DNA of 64,000 nt from Mucilaginibacter geliditolerans (lineage in GTDB: Bacteria; Bacteroidota; Bacteroidia; Sphingobacteriales; Sphingobacteriaceae): contig NZ_JACHBY010000012.1 in NCBI RefSeq assembly GCF_014200495.1, positions 69,328 to 133,327 of the forward strand, read 5' to 3'. A model generated the notes under the pieces. The model ran no database searches, had not been told where the DNA came from, and worked only from the letters and a program-made list of their open reading frames with translations. How positions within the stretch are numbered: the first letter of the stretch is position 1; every line of letters begins with the position of its first letter. Positions 26,993 through 35,305 of this stretch are shown here, in pieces. The position numbers and the translations under genes are program-made.

Positions 26993-27917
26993 ACTTGATT
27001 CAAAGAACGGACTTCTTCTTGGTTTGGCATGGATTAATGAGAATTTACATGAATTTGCCATTCCAAATGTAAAATCAAGCTCTTTTACTAATGAGGAAAT
27101 TGTACTTCTCAAACCTGCATCAGAATTAGCGTTGACGGTTTGTCTATTGAAAAGATGTAAAATAGATATTCCAGTTCTTGACCGACTGGCCGACTGGCTT
27201 TGGACACAGGCCAGTTTTGGAAGTACTTTTAGTCATATTTTAATTGCGAGGAATGATTTCCTTCCAGCATGTGCATTTTATTCATCGCTTTATCAACTTG
27301 GATACCGGTCTAAAGTATTGTCCTCTATTTTAAAAACACTGGCAATTTCAGATTTTTCTAAATTTTTGCCGATTCAACCTTGGGCTCAACTTGCTATTGA
27401 ATATAATTTATGGAAACTTAGATTAATTCCGTTTAAAGAAATTCGGCAGAATAATTTATATGTAACTGGACTTCCTGAGCCTTGGGTAATTTCAAACGAG
27501 ATTGCATATGCGATTACACATGAAATTTTTTATTTATCCGATTTTGGCTTCAGAAAATTAAAAATTAGACACTTAAAAGACTACCTTTTATTGTGGATTC
27601 CATATTGGACAAATACATTTATATCGGAACATGATAATGATCTTACATCAGAATTTTCTATGATTTATAGTTCAATACAAGGTGAGGAACATGATATTTC
27701 AAAACATCCTTTAATCGGTTTGTTTATTCAACAACAATCGAATGGATTAGTAAAGGGACCCGAAGGAGCAGGGTCTTATCTCTTCAACAAAGGTGATACT
27801 GAAAATAGGAGAAATTTTTTATCCAATTATCATACCACTTTGGTATTTATTATGGCGAATGCTCTTTTTTTAAGGAATTCTAATAAAATAACGAAAAGTA
27901 AATTATTAAGGGCTTAA
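26973..27917 (+). CDS. DUF6895-like protein
   Basis: A 314-residue protein. The start (GLLLGLAWINENLHEF, then LALTVCLLKR) and the central EIAYAITHEIFYLSDFGF motif match what I remember of DUF6895, a helical family mostly seen in Actinobacteria and of unknown activity. Residues 200-260 carry further Trp-rich helices and HPLIGLF. The last five codons plus stop lie in a 43-nt stretch that is nearly repeated inside the gene at 28225-29430, so the original 3' end may have been replaced by recombination. It is the last gene of a three-gene operon starting at 26113. Confidence 0.5.
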   Translation: MDLKSVELDSKNGLLLGLAWINENLHEFAIPNVKSSSFTNEEIVLLKPASELALTVCLLKRCKIDIPVLDRLADWLWTQASFGSTFSHILIARNDFLPACAFYSSLYQLGYRSKVLSSILKTLAISDFSKFLPIQPWAQLAIEYNLWKLRLIPFKEIRQNNLYVTGLPEPWVISNEIAYAITHEIFYLSDFGFRKLKIRHLKDYLLLWIPYWTNTFISEHDNDLTSEFSMIYSSIQGEEHDISKHPLIGLFIQQQSNGLVKGPEGAGSYLFNKGDTENRRNFLSNYHTTLVFIMANALFLRNSNKITKSKLLRA

Positions 27918-27948
27918 AACTGCATGTAACCAGTACGATTTATATTGG
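27906..27948. repeat. 43-nt copy of an internal segment of the 28225-29430 gene
   Basis: This stretch matches 28622-28664 at 38 of 43 positions in the same orientation. On the minus strand it still encodes TNINRTGYMQF followed by a stop, against ANINHTGYMQF in the intact gene, so it is a relic of a second gene of that family. The rest of the gap to 28224 (about 280 nt) holds no open frame I can support. Confidence 0.7.
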
Positions 27949-28224
27949 TCCGCCATATTTATTTATGAATTATTCGAGATCGAAAATCGGGTAACAACTG
28001 ACCAAGGGGTAACCGTATTGAAGAGGGAATAAAGGGGGAAATTCTCCCTTTATTCTAAAGAAATTATACTACTGAATAAATCCTTACTTCCGGCGCAGAA
28101 GCTAACAATGAAGATGACTTTTAACAACATCATTGTTATATCAACCTTTAATTTACTGGCTTGTAATACTAATACAGAGTTACCACATAAATTTTGATAC
28201 TCAATCTGATTGCTATAAAGTATT

Positions 28225-29430
28225 CTAATGCTTGATTAGCTGTTCATTTTGAGGATTTCTTAAGATGATGCTCTTTTCATTTAATAAATCCTTAAGGGGG
28301 GCAATTGATATTGTATCAAGCAAACTATATTTAAGGTAATACAATTGATAGCTGTTATCTTTTTTGATCCATTTATAAATTTTACAATTACAGCTTGCAT
28401 TTTCAGGTGTATTGGAAAGATTTTCTAATACGCCTCCTTTACCTTGTTTTATATAAACGTTTCTGGCACCAATTATATCATCTTTCCCCCCTCTGTCAAA
28501 ACTCCAAGTTGTGGCAATACTACTTATTAGTTTCTTACCTGAATCCAATAACATTAGCCCAGAAGTTGAACCTTCCATCTCATCATTATCATTCATAATA
28601 TGAGATTTGATGAAAACAAGGTTAGGGGCTTCAAACTGCATGTAACCAGTGTGATTAATATTGGCACCGAACCTGCTGAAAGTAAAGTAACCGTCATTAT
28701 ATTTTATTTCTAGGATGTTATTGACCACTTTGTGATAACGACTTGAATCCGATGCACGGGCTTGTGGTGCTCCCGTATAGTAGACCCATATTCCACTTAA
28801 ACTATCAATTTCAGCCTGTGTTGGTTGATAGGGCATTATCATGTAATCTTTTTTGATCCTCTGCCATTTCTTAAAATTCCATACATATATAATTGAAATG
28901 GTGACTAAACCTATTAATGAAATGACAAGAGCAGCGTATAATTTATTATTCCTTTTTTTCAAAGCAATAATTTTTTCTTCATTTTGTCTCGGCAATGACG
29001 GTAGTTTGTTTGTCGAGGATTTATCATTATAAATTAAGTTTTGATCTTGTGGATTTTCTTCAAAGGCTTTCCGCCCCATACCATACAGATAAATATAACA
29101 GGCATCAATTAAAAATGGCCGTGGATTATTTACGACTCCATTATATGCATCTTTAATTTGACTACTAGTTATATCATATTTTCGATGTGGAAATTCAAGC
29201 TTGCCAACTTCAGTGTCGGGAGGGTAAATATCATGACCGAACTGAATATTAGAACTAGGGAGTTCATTACTAATAAGGCTAAGGCGTTTTGCCAAGTCTT
29301 CATAGTTTTTTCTATTTGTATTTTTTATAATAGATGTTCCACCTTCGAGCTCATATTTCTCAATTACTTTGGTTAGTAAATAAACTATCTCATCCTTGCC
29401 AGTTTTTAATTTCATTACATTGATATTCAA
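28225..29430 (-). CDS. Single-pass membrane protein with helical N-terminal and lipocalin-like C-terminal domain
   Basis: A 401-residue protein. Residues 1-125 form a soluble, probably helical domain (KDEIVYLLTKVIEKYELEGG; NNPRPFLIDACYIYLYGMG). One transmembrane helix follows at about 167-188 (AALVISLIGLVTISIIYVW). The C-terminal part (205-401) has a SLSGIWVYYTGA start and alternating strands as in lipocalin-like or copper-resistance NlpE-like domains. No family is recognised with certainty. A second, mostly lost copy of the gene is marked by the 43-nt relic at 27906-27948, so the family probably occurs in several copies. Five ATTTCYGAA-like motifs lie upstream of its start (29441-29510). Confidence 0.6.
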   Translation of the reverse strand: MNINVMKLKTGKDEIVYLLTKVIEKYELEGGTSIIKNTNRKNYEDLAKRLSLISNELPSSNIQFGHDIYPPDTEVGKLEFPHRKYDITSSQIKDAYNGVVNNPRPFLIDACYIYLYGMGRKAFEENPQDQNLIYNDKSSTNKLPSLPRQNEEKIIALKKRNNKLYAALVISLIGLVTISIIYVWNFKKWQRIKKDYMIMPYQPTQAEIDSLSGIWVYYTGAPQARASDSSRYHKVVNNILEIKYNDGYFTFSRFGANINHTGYMQFEAPNLVFIKSHIMNDNDEMEGSTSGLMLLDSGKKLISSIATTWSFDRGGKDDIIGARNVYIKQGKGGVLENLSNTPENASCNCKIYKWIKKDNSYQLYYLKYSLLDTISIAPLKDLLNEKSIILRNPQNEQLIKH

Positions 29431-29440
29431 TAGGTTATAA

Positions 29441-29510
29441 ATTTCGGTAAAATTTCTGAAATTATCTAAATTTCCGAAATCTAACTAGAAATTTCTATAT
29501 CATTTCTGAA
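29441..29510. promoter_or_regulatory. Cluster of five ATTTCYGAA-like motifs
   Basis: Motif starts are at 29441 (ATTTCGGTA), 29452 (ATTTCTGAA), 29470 (ATTTCCGAA), 29491 (ATTTCTATA) and 29502 (ATTTCTGAA), with distances of 11, 18, 21 and 11 nt. Several extend to the near-palindrome ATTTCNGAAAT. They sit directly upstream of the membrane-protein gene (start 29430, minus strand) and about 200 bp before the MFS gene, so they could form an operator array for either. Low complexity AT-rich DNA raises the chance of coincidence. Confidence 0.4.
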
Positions 29511-29704
29511 TGATTTAAAAATCTCTATCGGCCTTCTTTTCCAATAATTTTGGCAGAACCAATTACCGAGTGAATAACCCGATTGCTGAGTTTTGACGTC
29601 TGAGTATTTTAGTCCTGAATGGCTGTTTGTGCAGTTACAAAGTTACAGTAAAATTTACTTAATGATTATAGACAGGAAGTTATGCCGGTTAAAACTTTAA
29701 AAAT

Positions 29705-30967
29705 ATGAAAAAACGCTACCAAGTACTCGCATTACTTTCGGCTCTTGCCGTTATAACTTATTTAGATCGAACCTCAATTTCAGTATCAGGTCCAAGAATC
29801 ACTCAAAGCCTGCATCTAACTGAAACGGAATATGGCTGGCTTCAGGCGGCCTTTTCAATCGCTTATGGGCTTTTCCAAATTCCAATGGGTATACTGGGAG
29901 ATCGTAAAGGTGTCAGAACAGTGTTATTAATTGTTGTTATTTGGTGGTCATTGTTTACTTTCTTAACCGGCTTATCCAATACATTTGCCATATTATTAAT
30001 TGTTCGTTTTTTGTTTGCCGTCGGCGAGTCTGGTGCATTTCCTAATATTGCAGTCGCGATATCAAAATGGTTTCCTGTACAGGAACGTGCAAGAGCACAA
30101 GGATATATTTGGATGTTTAGCAGAATCGGTGCCGCATTATCACCATTAATCATTGTACCACTGCAAAAGGTTTATGGGTGGCATGTAGTATTCTTTGTCT
30201 TCGGTTTTATCGGTATTGGCTGGGGATTGATATGGTATTTTTGGTTCAGAGAAAATCCATCTGAAATGCCCGGAATTTCTATAGAGGAAATTAAAGAAAT
30301 TGAGTCCAATCGAAAGATCAAGAAAAATTCTGCCCCCTTATCTTTTCGGCAACTGATAAATAACCGAAACTTGTGGGCTCTAGTATTAATGTATTTCTTT
30401 TATATGTTTGGGGCCTATTTCTTCTTATCCTGGTTACCTCAATATTTGAAAAATGGAAGGGGGCTATCGGAAAAGGATATGGGGTTATTTTCCTCTTTAC
30501 CTTTTGTATTGGGAGCTATCGGTTGTTGGTTAGGCGGTTATTTATCAGACTACTTTGTAAAGAAAACGAACCTTAAATGGGGACGCAGAATTGTTGGATT
30601 TTCAGGCTTAATACTTTCGGGTATCTGTATTATCGCCGCATCTATTTCGGTAAATAATCAAGTTACAATCATCTTTTTATCCTTAGGATTGGCCTTTAAG
30701 GATTTAACTTTACCAGTTTCCTGGACTGTCGCTACCGAGATAGGGGGTAAAAATTCTGGCGCAATATCTGGAACAATGCATATGTTTGGGCAATTAGGCT
30801 CAACAATCATGACAATTGGTTTTGGGTACATGGTTGCAAAAAATCATAACTGGAACTTGCCAGTAACCTTAATTGGGTGCGTTGCAATCGTCAGTGGCTT
30901 TCTATGGTTTTTGATTGATGCAAGTAAAACCATTGAGAATACCGAAAAATTCGAACCGACGGAATAA
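29705..30967 (+). CDS. MFS transporter of the anion:cation symporter (ACS) family
   Basis: A 420-residue protein with about 12 membrane helices. The signature of the ACS subfamily is present: YLDRTSISVSGP in helix 1, YGLFQIPMGILGDRKGVR (between helices 2 and 3) and RFLFAVGESGAFPNIAVAISKWFP (helix 4), given here as separate motifs. Relatives move hexuronates, glucarate or other organic anions with protons. It stands alone between the defence region and the tRNA relic; no sugar-acid genes are adjacent on its left. Uptake of an acidic sugar is the best guess. Confidence 0.85.
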   Translation: MKKRYQVLALLSALAVITYLDRTSISVSGPRITQSLHLTETEYGWLQAAFSIAYGLFQIPMGILGDRKGVRTVLLIVVIWWSLFTFLTGLSNTFAILLIVRFLFAVGESGAFPNIAVAISKWFPVQERARAQGYIWMFSRIGAALSPLIIVPLQKVYGWHVVFFVFGFIGIGWGLIWYFWFRENPSEMPGISIEEIKEIESNRKIKKNSAPLSFRQLINNRNLWALVLMYFFYMFGAYFFLSWLPQYLKNGRGLSEKDMGLFSSLPFVLGAIGCWLGGYLSDYFVKKTNLKWGRRIVGFSGLILSGICIIAASISVNNQVTIIFLSLGLAFKDLTLPVSWTVATEIGGKNSGAISGTMHMFGQLGSTIMTIGFGYMVAKNHNWNLPVTLIGCVAIVSGFLWFLIDASKTIENTEKFEPTE

Positions 30968-31115
30968 AGAATACTTCTTTTTTGATAATCACTAGGGAAT
31001 TGGTTATATTTGGTTATACAGATAACGATCTGCATACTTTGTTGTGAATTAATTGTGAACTTGTTAAAGTTTATTGTTAATCATTTGTAATACAAGTATA
31101 TACGAAGATAGAACA

Positions 31116-31162
31116 AACGACTGAAAATCCTTGTGTCGCTGGTTCGATTCCAGCTGATACCA
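31116..31162 (+). other. 3' half of a tRNA-Phe gene (probable attachment-site remnant)
   Basis: Bases 31121-31127 are an anticodon loop CTGAAAA with anticodon GAA. Next come the 3' stem TCCTT, the variable loop GTGTC, the T-arm (GCTGG, TTCGATT, CCAGC) and the acceptor strand TGATACC with discriminator A at 31162. The 5' anticodon strand (AACGA) is one mismatch from pairing, and no D-arm or 5' acceptor strand exists upstream. It cannot be a working tRNA. Integrases commonly use tRNA 3' halves as attB, leaving such a copy at the far end of an integrated element. Confidence 0.8.
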
Positions 31163-31169
31163 CAAAATT

Positions 31170-31205
31170 AAAAAAGGTCTTTTTCGCTTGAAAAAGGCCT
31201 TTTTT
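31170..31205. terminator. Strong hairpin terminator behind the tRNA relic
   Basis: A 16-bp stem (31170-31185 with 31190-31205) of A-rich and T-rich ends around GGTC/GGCC, with a 4-nt loop and one G-U pair. Eight nucleotides separate it from the tRNA 3' end, so it is probably the original terminator of the tRNA gene that moved with the 3' half. Confidence 0.85.
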
Positions 31206-31349
31206 CGTATATTTTGACTTTTTTTAAAGGCTAACGCCGACTGTCAGGAACGACCCGTTCCGATAGCTTTTACATAATTTTTTGTTGAACTTCACGAAAA
31301 AAGGGCACAAATAGGGCATAAAACTATTTGGACTTTTTTCGCCAAACAG

Positions 31350-31573
31350 ATTATGTCATGAAAGCGGCGATCGATTCATTATCAAGATACCAGGCTTTGG
31401 AATTGGGAAGCAGAAAAATAAGAGTCAATTCCATTGCTCTGGGTGCCATTGAAACGGATTTCGGGGGCGGTGCCGTCCGTGACATTTCAGATTTAAATAA
31501 ATTCTTAGCCTCAGAAACAGCTTTAGGAAGAGTTGGTTTGCCGGATGATATTGGAAGTGTGGTCACAAATGTC
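31350..31573 (+). pseudogene. Truncated short-chain dehydrogenase (SDR) gene
   Basis: About 75 codons that match the second half of a classical SDR: YVMKAAIDSLSRYQALELG contains the catalytic YxxxK-type helix (Tyr, then MKA; the Lys follows), then IRVNSIALGAIETDFGGG and ALGRVGLPDDIGSVV. The whole Rossmann start with the TGxxxGIG motif is missing, and so is the C-terminal end. The stop comes abruptly. It lies just past the tRNA relic, so it may have been cut by the integration or deletion event there. Confidence 0.75.
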
Positions 31574-31707
31574 TAAACCCATTAAATAACTTGTTATTTA
31601 GAGCCTATTTGTATACTGTTATGTAACAGGTAACTATTTTAAAAGACAAGTTTCATATTAATATAGAAAACGAGGTAGGTTTTAGAGGCTTGATAATCGA
31701 TGGCAAT

Positions 31708-32601
31708 TTAGCCTTGATGATCAAAGCCAACCGAATAAATTTGTTTTTTATATTCACGGGGAGATATTCCTGTGAATTTTTTAAAGGTCTTTGAAAAATA
31801 GGACAAATTTTCAAAGCCTGTTTGCAGGCTGATATCTGAATAGCTCATTCGACTCGTCGCCATTAGATATTGTGCCCGTTCAATACGCTTCTCGTTAATA
31901 TAATTTATTGGTCTTTCTCCGGTGTATTCTTTGAACAGTCTGGAAAAATAATCTATATTTTGATTAACCCTTGATGCCAAATAAGAGACGGAAAGCTCTT
32001 GATGGAGGTTAACCAAAATATAACTTAGTGTTTCGGTTATTTTAACCGGTATGATTTTTTTTTCGTGGTATTTATAGATTTTCGGATTCAAAAACCTAGC
32101 TACTAATTGTAAAAGTATACCCTGCGTTTCCATGTAGGTTGCTATGTTTTGTTGATTATTAAGTTCCTGATATTCTTTATAGAAAATATTCTTTTCGTAT
32201 ACTTTAGGGTTATCAGAGCGGTTAATGCCCCTGCCTGGATTGATTTCCAGCAAACGGATGAATAGTTTTATATCTATATCACTTGCTTCAGCCTTTAATA
32301 TGGTTCTGTTATTAGAAAATAGTGAAGTGCCGTCATTAGATTCTTCAAAAAACTGCACGAAATATTGACCGAGATGGTCGTTACAGCTCAAATTACATAG
32401 CGTAAAACTAGGAATGATATACAAATAACCAGGTTCAAGTTTTAATAAGACTGTTGGGTCTGATATTTCGCCGGCCCCACGATTAATATAATATATCCTG
32501 TAATAGGGACTGATGACGTTCCTGTAATTCCATTTTGTATTAAGATGGACATAGTCGACATTCAGCAGCGAAAAGGTGTGTTGTAAGGCTCTCTTAATCA
32601 T
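31708..32601 (-). CDS. AraC-family transcriptional regulator of the fucose arm
   Basis: I choose the ATG at 32601 (MIKRALQHTFSLLNVDYVHLNTKW) because the upstream in-frame extension from 32694 has no family similarity and poor codon use. The result is a 297-residue protein. The N-terminal half is a cupin-like AraC_binding domain (YYIYYINRG-like core: YRIYYINRGAGEI, LEPGYLYIIPS). The C-terminal 100 residues are two helix-turn-helix motifs (LSVSYLASRVNQNIDYFSRLF and MSYSDISLQTGFENLSYFSKTFKKFTG). It is divergent from the FucP-like gene and likely senses a sugar of that pathway. The gap 32602-32909 holds small inverted repeats such as TTACA/TGTAA (about 32654-32666). Confidence 0.85.
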   Translation of the reverse strand: MIKRALQHTFSLLNVDYVHLNTKWNYRNVISPYYRIYYINRGAGEISDPTVLLKLEPGYLYIIPSFTLCNLSCNDHLGQYFVQFFEESNDGTSLFSNNRTILKAEASDIDIKLFIRLLEINPGRGINRSDNPKVYEKNIFYKEYQELNNQQNIATYMETQGILLQLVARFLNPKIYKYHEKKIIPVKITETLSYILVNLHQELSVSYLASRVNQNIDYFSRLFKEYTGERPINYINEKRIERAQYLMATSRMSYSDISLQTGFENLSYFSKTFKKFTGISPREYKKQIYSVGFDHQG

Positions 32602-32909
32602 ATCTAAAAAAATATAAATTAAGGGTGTAATATATACAACAATTTTAATTTTTTTACATTTTGTAAAGTCGGATTTGTACAACAAATAGTCCAATTAAAT
32701 CAAATTTTACAGGCTTATTCACTGTAAATTTGATTATTCGCAGTAAGCTGCAAACCAATTATTTTTAAAGTCTTGTTTACCGGGAGCATCCAGTTTACTC
32801 ATTTTTGAGTAGCCTCATTTGCGCTCAGTGATTGCCGGATTTTAACGACTTATACTCACTAATGAATTAAAATGGAGACATATCAATCTTATTATCTAAT
32901 TATAAGCTA

Positions 32910-34244
32910 ATGGGTGCTTTATCACAATCGAGGAATGAAGTTTGGGGTTTTGTACCACGTCAGAATTTGTTATCATTTTCGCTGGTTACCATGTTGTTTT
33001 TGATTTGGGGTATCCCGAATAACATGAATGATATTTTGATAAAACAGTTCATGAAATCATTTGAATTGAGCCGTACCCAGGCAGGCTTGATTCAGTCGGC
33101 CTTTTATATGGGTTATTTCTTTTTGGCGGTGCCATCCGGGCTTATCATGAAAAAGTACTCCTATAAAGTAGGCCTTATTGCCGGTTTACTGCTTTTTGCA
33201 TTAGGGTGTTGCCTGTTTTGGCCCGCAGCAGTTGCAGGTAAATATGGCTTATTCCTGTTCGCCTTATTTGTGATCGCCTCGGGCTTAACTTTTTTAGAGA
33301 CCGGTGCCAATATATTTATTGTTGAACTGGGCGAATCCCAATCAGCGGAGCGCAGGCTTAACTTTTCGCAGGCATTTAACCCTATAGGTGCTGTTTTGGG
33401 CGTGCTTATAGGTACTATATTTATTCTTTCAGGCATTGAGCACGATCCGCTGAAAATTGCCGCCATGAAACTATCCGGCGAATACCAGCATTACCTGCAG
33501 CAGGAAACCATGCGTGTGGTAACGCCTTACCTGGTGTTGGCTGCCTTTGCTGTGTTATGGAGTATTTTCCTGATGTTCACCAAATTTCCGAAGGGTAGGG
33601 ATGAGCTAAAAGAAGAAAACGCCGTTAAGGCCAACAGCAGGGAACTGTTGAAGTACCCGCATTTTTATAAAGGGGTGATTTCTCAATTTTTTTACTGCGG
33701 CGCGCAAACCTGTACCTGGAGTTTCTTTATCCAATACGTGCAGGATTATACAGGCCAGCCCGAGAAAATAGCCGGGTATTTTTTAACAGGCACATTGGCG
33801 GCTTTTGGGGTAGGCAGGTTTTCGGCCACCTATATCATGCGCTATGTATCGCCGGGCAAACTAATGGGGATATATGGGTTTGTCAACGTAGGGTTGGTAG
33901 CCATTGCCATATTAATACCCGGGTTTATAGGTGTTTGGGCCATATTTTTCACCAGCTTTTTTATGTCGCTGATGTACCCAACCAATTTTGCGCTGAGTAT
34001 CCGTAACCTGGGCAATAACGCAAAAATTGGCGGATCAATTATGGTGATGGCTATTGTGGGTGGGGCATTCTTTCCGCCAGCAATGGGTTTAATTGCCGAA
34101 TCAACAAAAAGCATGGCTATTGCTATGGTTATACCATTAATATGCTACCTGTATATTGCTTACTATGCGTTAAGGGGTTCAAAAATACCCGGTGAACTTA
34201 TTGAAGAAGTTGCAGCATCTGCCAAAATATTACCTACACATTAA
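32910..34244 (+). CDS. fucP: L-fucose:H+ symporter, FucP-like MFS permease
   Basis: A 444-residue protein with about 12 membrane helices and typical features of the FHS family: FLIWGIPNNMNDILIKQF in helix 1 (Asp and Asn used in sugar and proton binding), QSAFYMGYFFLAVPSGLIMKK, TFLETGANIFIVELG, and SQAFNPIGAVLGVLIG. FHS permeases import L-fucose and related sugars. The neighbours (aldo/keto reductase, mutarotase, fucosidase) support L-fucose. It heads the operon that runs to 40453; the aldo/keto reductase follows 5 bp later. Confidence 0.92.
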   Translation: MGALSQSRNEVWGFVPRQNLLSFSLVTMLFLIWGIPNNMNDILIKQFMKSFELSRTQAGLIQSAFYMGYFFLAVPSGLIMKKYSYKVGLIAGLLLFALGCCLFWPAAVAGKYGLFLFALFVIASGLTFLETGANIFIVELGESQSAERRLNFSQAFNPIGAVLGVLIGTIFILSGIEHDPLKIAAMKLSGEYQHYLQQETMRVVTPYLVLAAFAVLWSIFLMFTKFPKGRDELKEENAVKANSRELLKYPHFYKGVISQFFYCGAQTCTWSFFIQYVQDYTGQPEKIAGYFLTGTLAAFGVGRFSATYIMRYVSPGKLMGIYGFVNVGLVAIAILIPGFIGVWAIFFTSFFMSLMYPTNFALSIRNLGNNAKIGGSIMVMAIVGGAFFPPAMGLIAESTKSMAIAMVIPLICYLYIAYYALRGSKIPGELIEEVAASAKILPTH

Positions 34245-34249
34245 TTATT

Positions 34250-35305
34250 ATGCCAGATAAAAATTTCAAACCATACACTTTTGATATGCCGCCGGTAGTT
34301 TTCGGCACCAGCGGTTTAGGGAATTTGTTTGTGGCCTTGCCTGATGAGATAAAACAAGAAATAGTAAAGGAATGCATTACCCATACCAACGGCAAGCTCA
34401 TCTTTGATTCAGCGGGTAAATACGGGGCAGGTTTAGCGCTGGAATCATTGGGTAAATGTTTAAAGGCCTTAAATGTTGATCCTGAAGATGTAATCATCAG
34501 TAATAAACTTGGGTGGGTACGCACCGAGCTCAAAACACCCGAACCAACATTTGAGCCTGGCGTTTGGCGGGATCTAAAGTATGATGCGGAGCAGCACATC
34601 AGCTATGATGGCATAATTGAATGTTTTGAGCAGGGCAATGAACTGCTGAACGGCTATATCCCGCAAATGGTATCGGTACATGATCCGGATGAATACCTGG
34701 CTAAAGCGCAATCAGCAGATGAGGATGAGAAGTTATATAACGATATTCTGGAAGCCTACCGCGCGCTTGAAACCTTAAGGCGTGATGGTAAAGTTAAAGC
34801 GATAGGCGTTGGCGCTAAAGACTGGCGTTCTATAGCACGTGTTTATAATGATGTTGACCTGGACTGGGTGATGATAGCCAACAGCATGACCATTAAAAGC
34901 CACCCGAGATCTTTGCTCGATTTTATGAAAAAACTGGAGGACGATGGCGTACAGATCATCAATTCCGCGGTGTTCCATTCCGGTTATTTAATTGGCGGCG
35001 ATTATTTCGACTATAAACTTATAGCCGCTGATGAACCTCAAAATAAAACACTGGTAAAATGGCGTGAGGACTTTTTTAAGCTCTGTGCTAAATTTAACAT
35101 AAAGCCTGCCGAAGCCTGTGTGCAGTTTGCCTTAATGGCACCGGGGGTTAAAAGTATAGCCTTAAGCACTACCAACCCAAAAAGGGTAAAGGATAATATA
35201 GCGATGGGCGGGGTGAGTGTGCCAAAAGCATTTTGGGATGAAATGATCAGCCAGGAATTGATCGATAAAAAGTATTTTGAATTCAACACCAATACCTTGT
35301 CATGA
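34250..35305 (+). CDS. Aldo/keto reductase, probable L-fucose dehydrogenase
   Basis: A 351-residue TIM-barrel oxidoreductase. The AKR tetrad is visible: Asp and Tyr in FDSAGKYGAG, Lys in ISNKLGW and His in SVHDPDEY. The ending (PGVKSIALSTTNPKRVKDNI) is the NADP-binding site. Sequence and context fit L-fucose/D-arabinose dehydrogenases that oxidise L-fucose to L-fuconolactone, the first step of the non-phosphorylated route. It overlaps the mutarotase gene by ATGA (35302-35305). No fucose isomerase or fuculokinase lies nearby, which favours this route. Confidence 0.82.
   Translation: MPDKNFKPYTFDMPPVVFGTSGLGNLFVALPDEIKQEIVKECITHTNGKLIFDSAGKYGAGLALESLGKCLKALNVDPEDVIISNKLGWVRTELKTPEPTFEPGVWRDLKYDAEQHISYDGIIECFEQGNELLNGYIPQMVSVHDPDEYLAKAQSADEDEKLYNDILEAYRALETLRRDGKVKAIGVGAKDWRSIARVYNDVDLDWVMIANSMTIKSHPRSLLDFMKKLEDDGVQIINSAVFHSGYLIGGDYFDYKLIAADEPQNKTLVKWREDFFKLCAKFNIKPAEACVQFALMAPGVKSIALSTTNPKRVKDNIAMGGVSVPKAFWDEMISQELIDKKYFEFNTNTLS

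Noticed and set aside
26492-27917. One gene split by a frameshift
   Set aside because: The second protein starts at a plausible domain boundary and the two frames overlap by 20 bp as in normal coupled genes; no shared domain crosses the junction.
31116-31162. Functional tRNA-Phe gene
   Set aside because: The D-arm and the 5' acceptor strand are missing and the anticodon stem has a mismatch.
1-31205. Integrase, transposase or insertion sequence
   Set aside because: I found no tyrosine or serine recombinase, no DDE transposase and no IS-like terminal inverted repeats in the window; mobility is inferred only from the tRNA relic.
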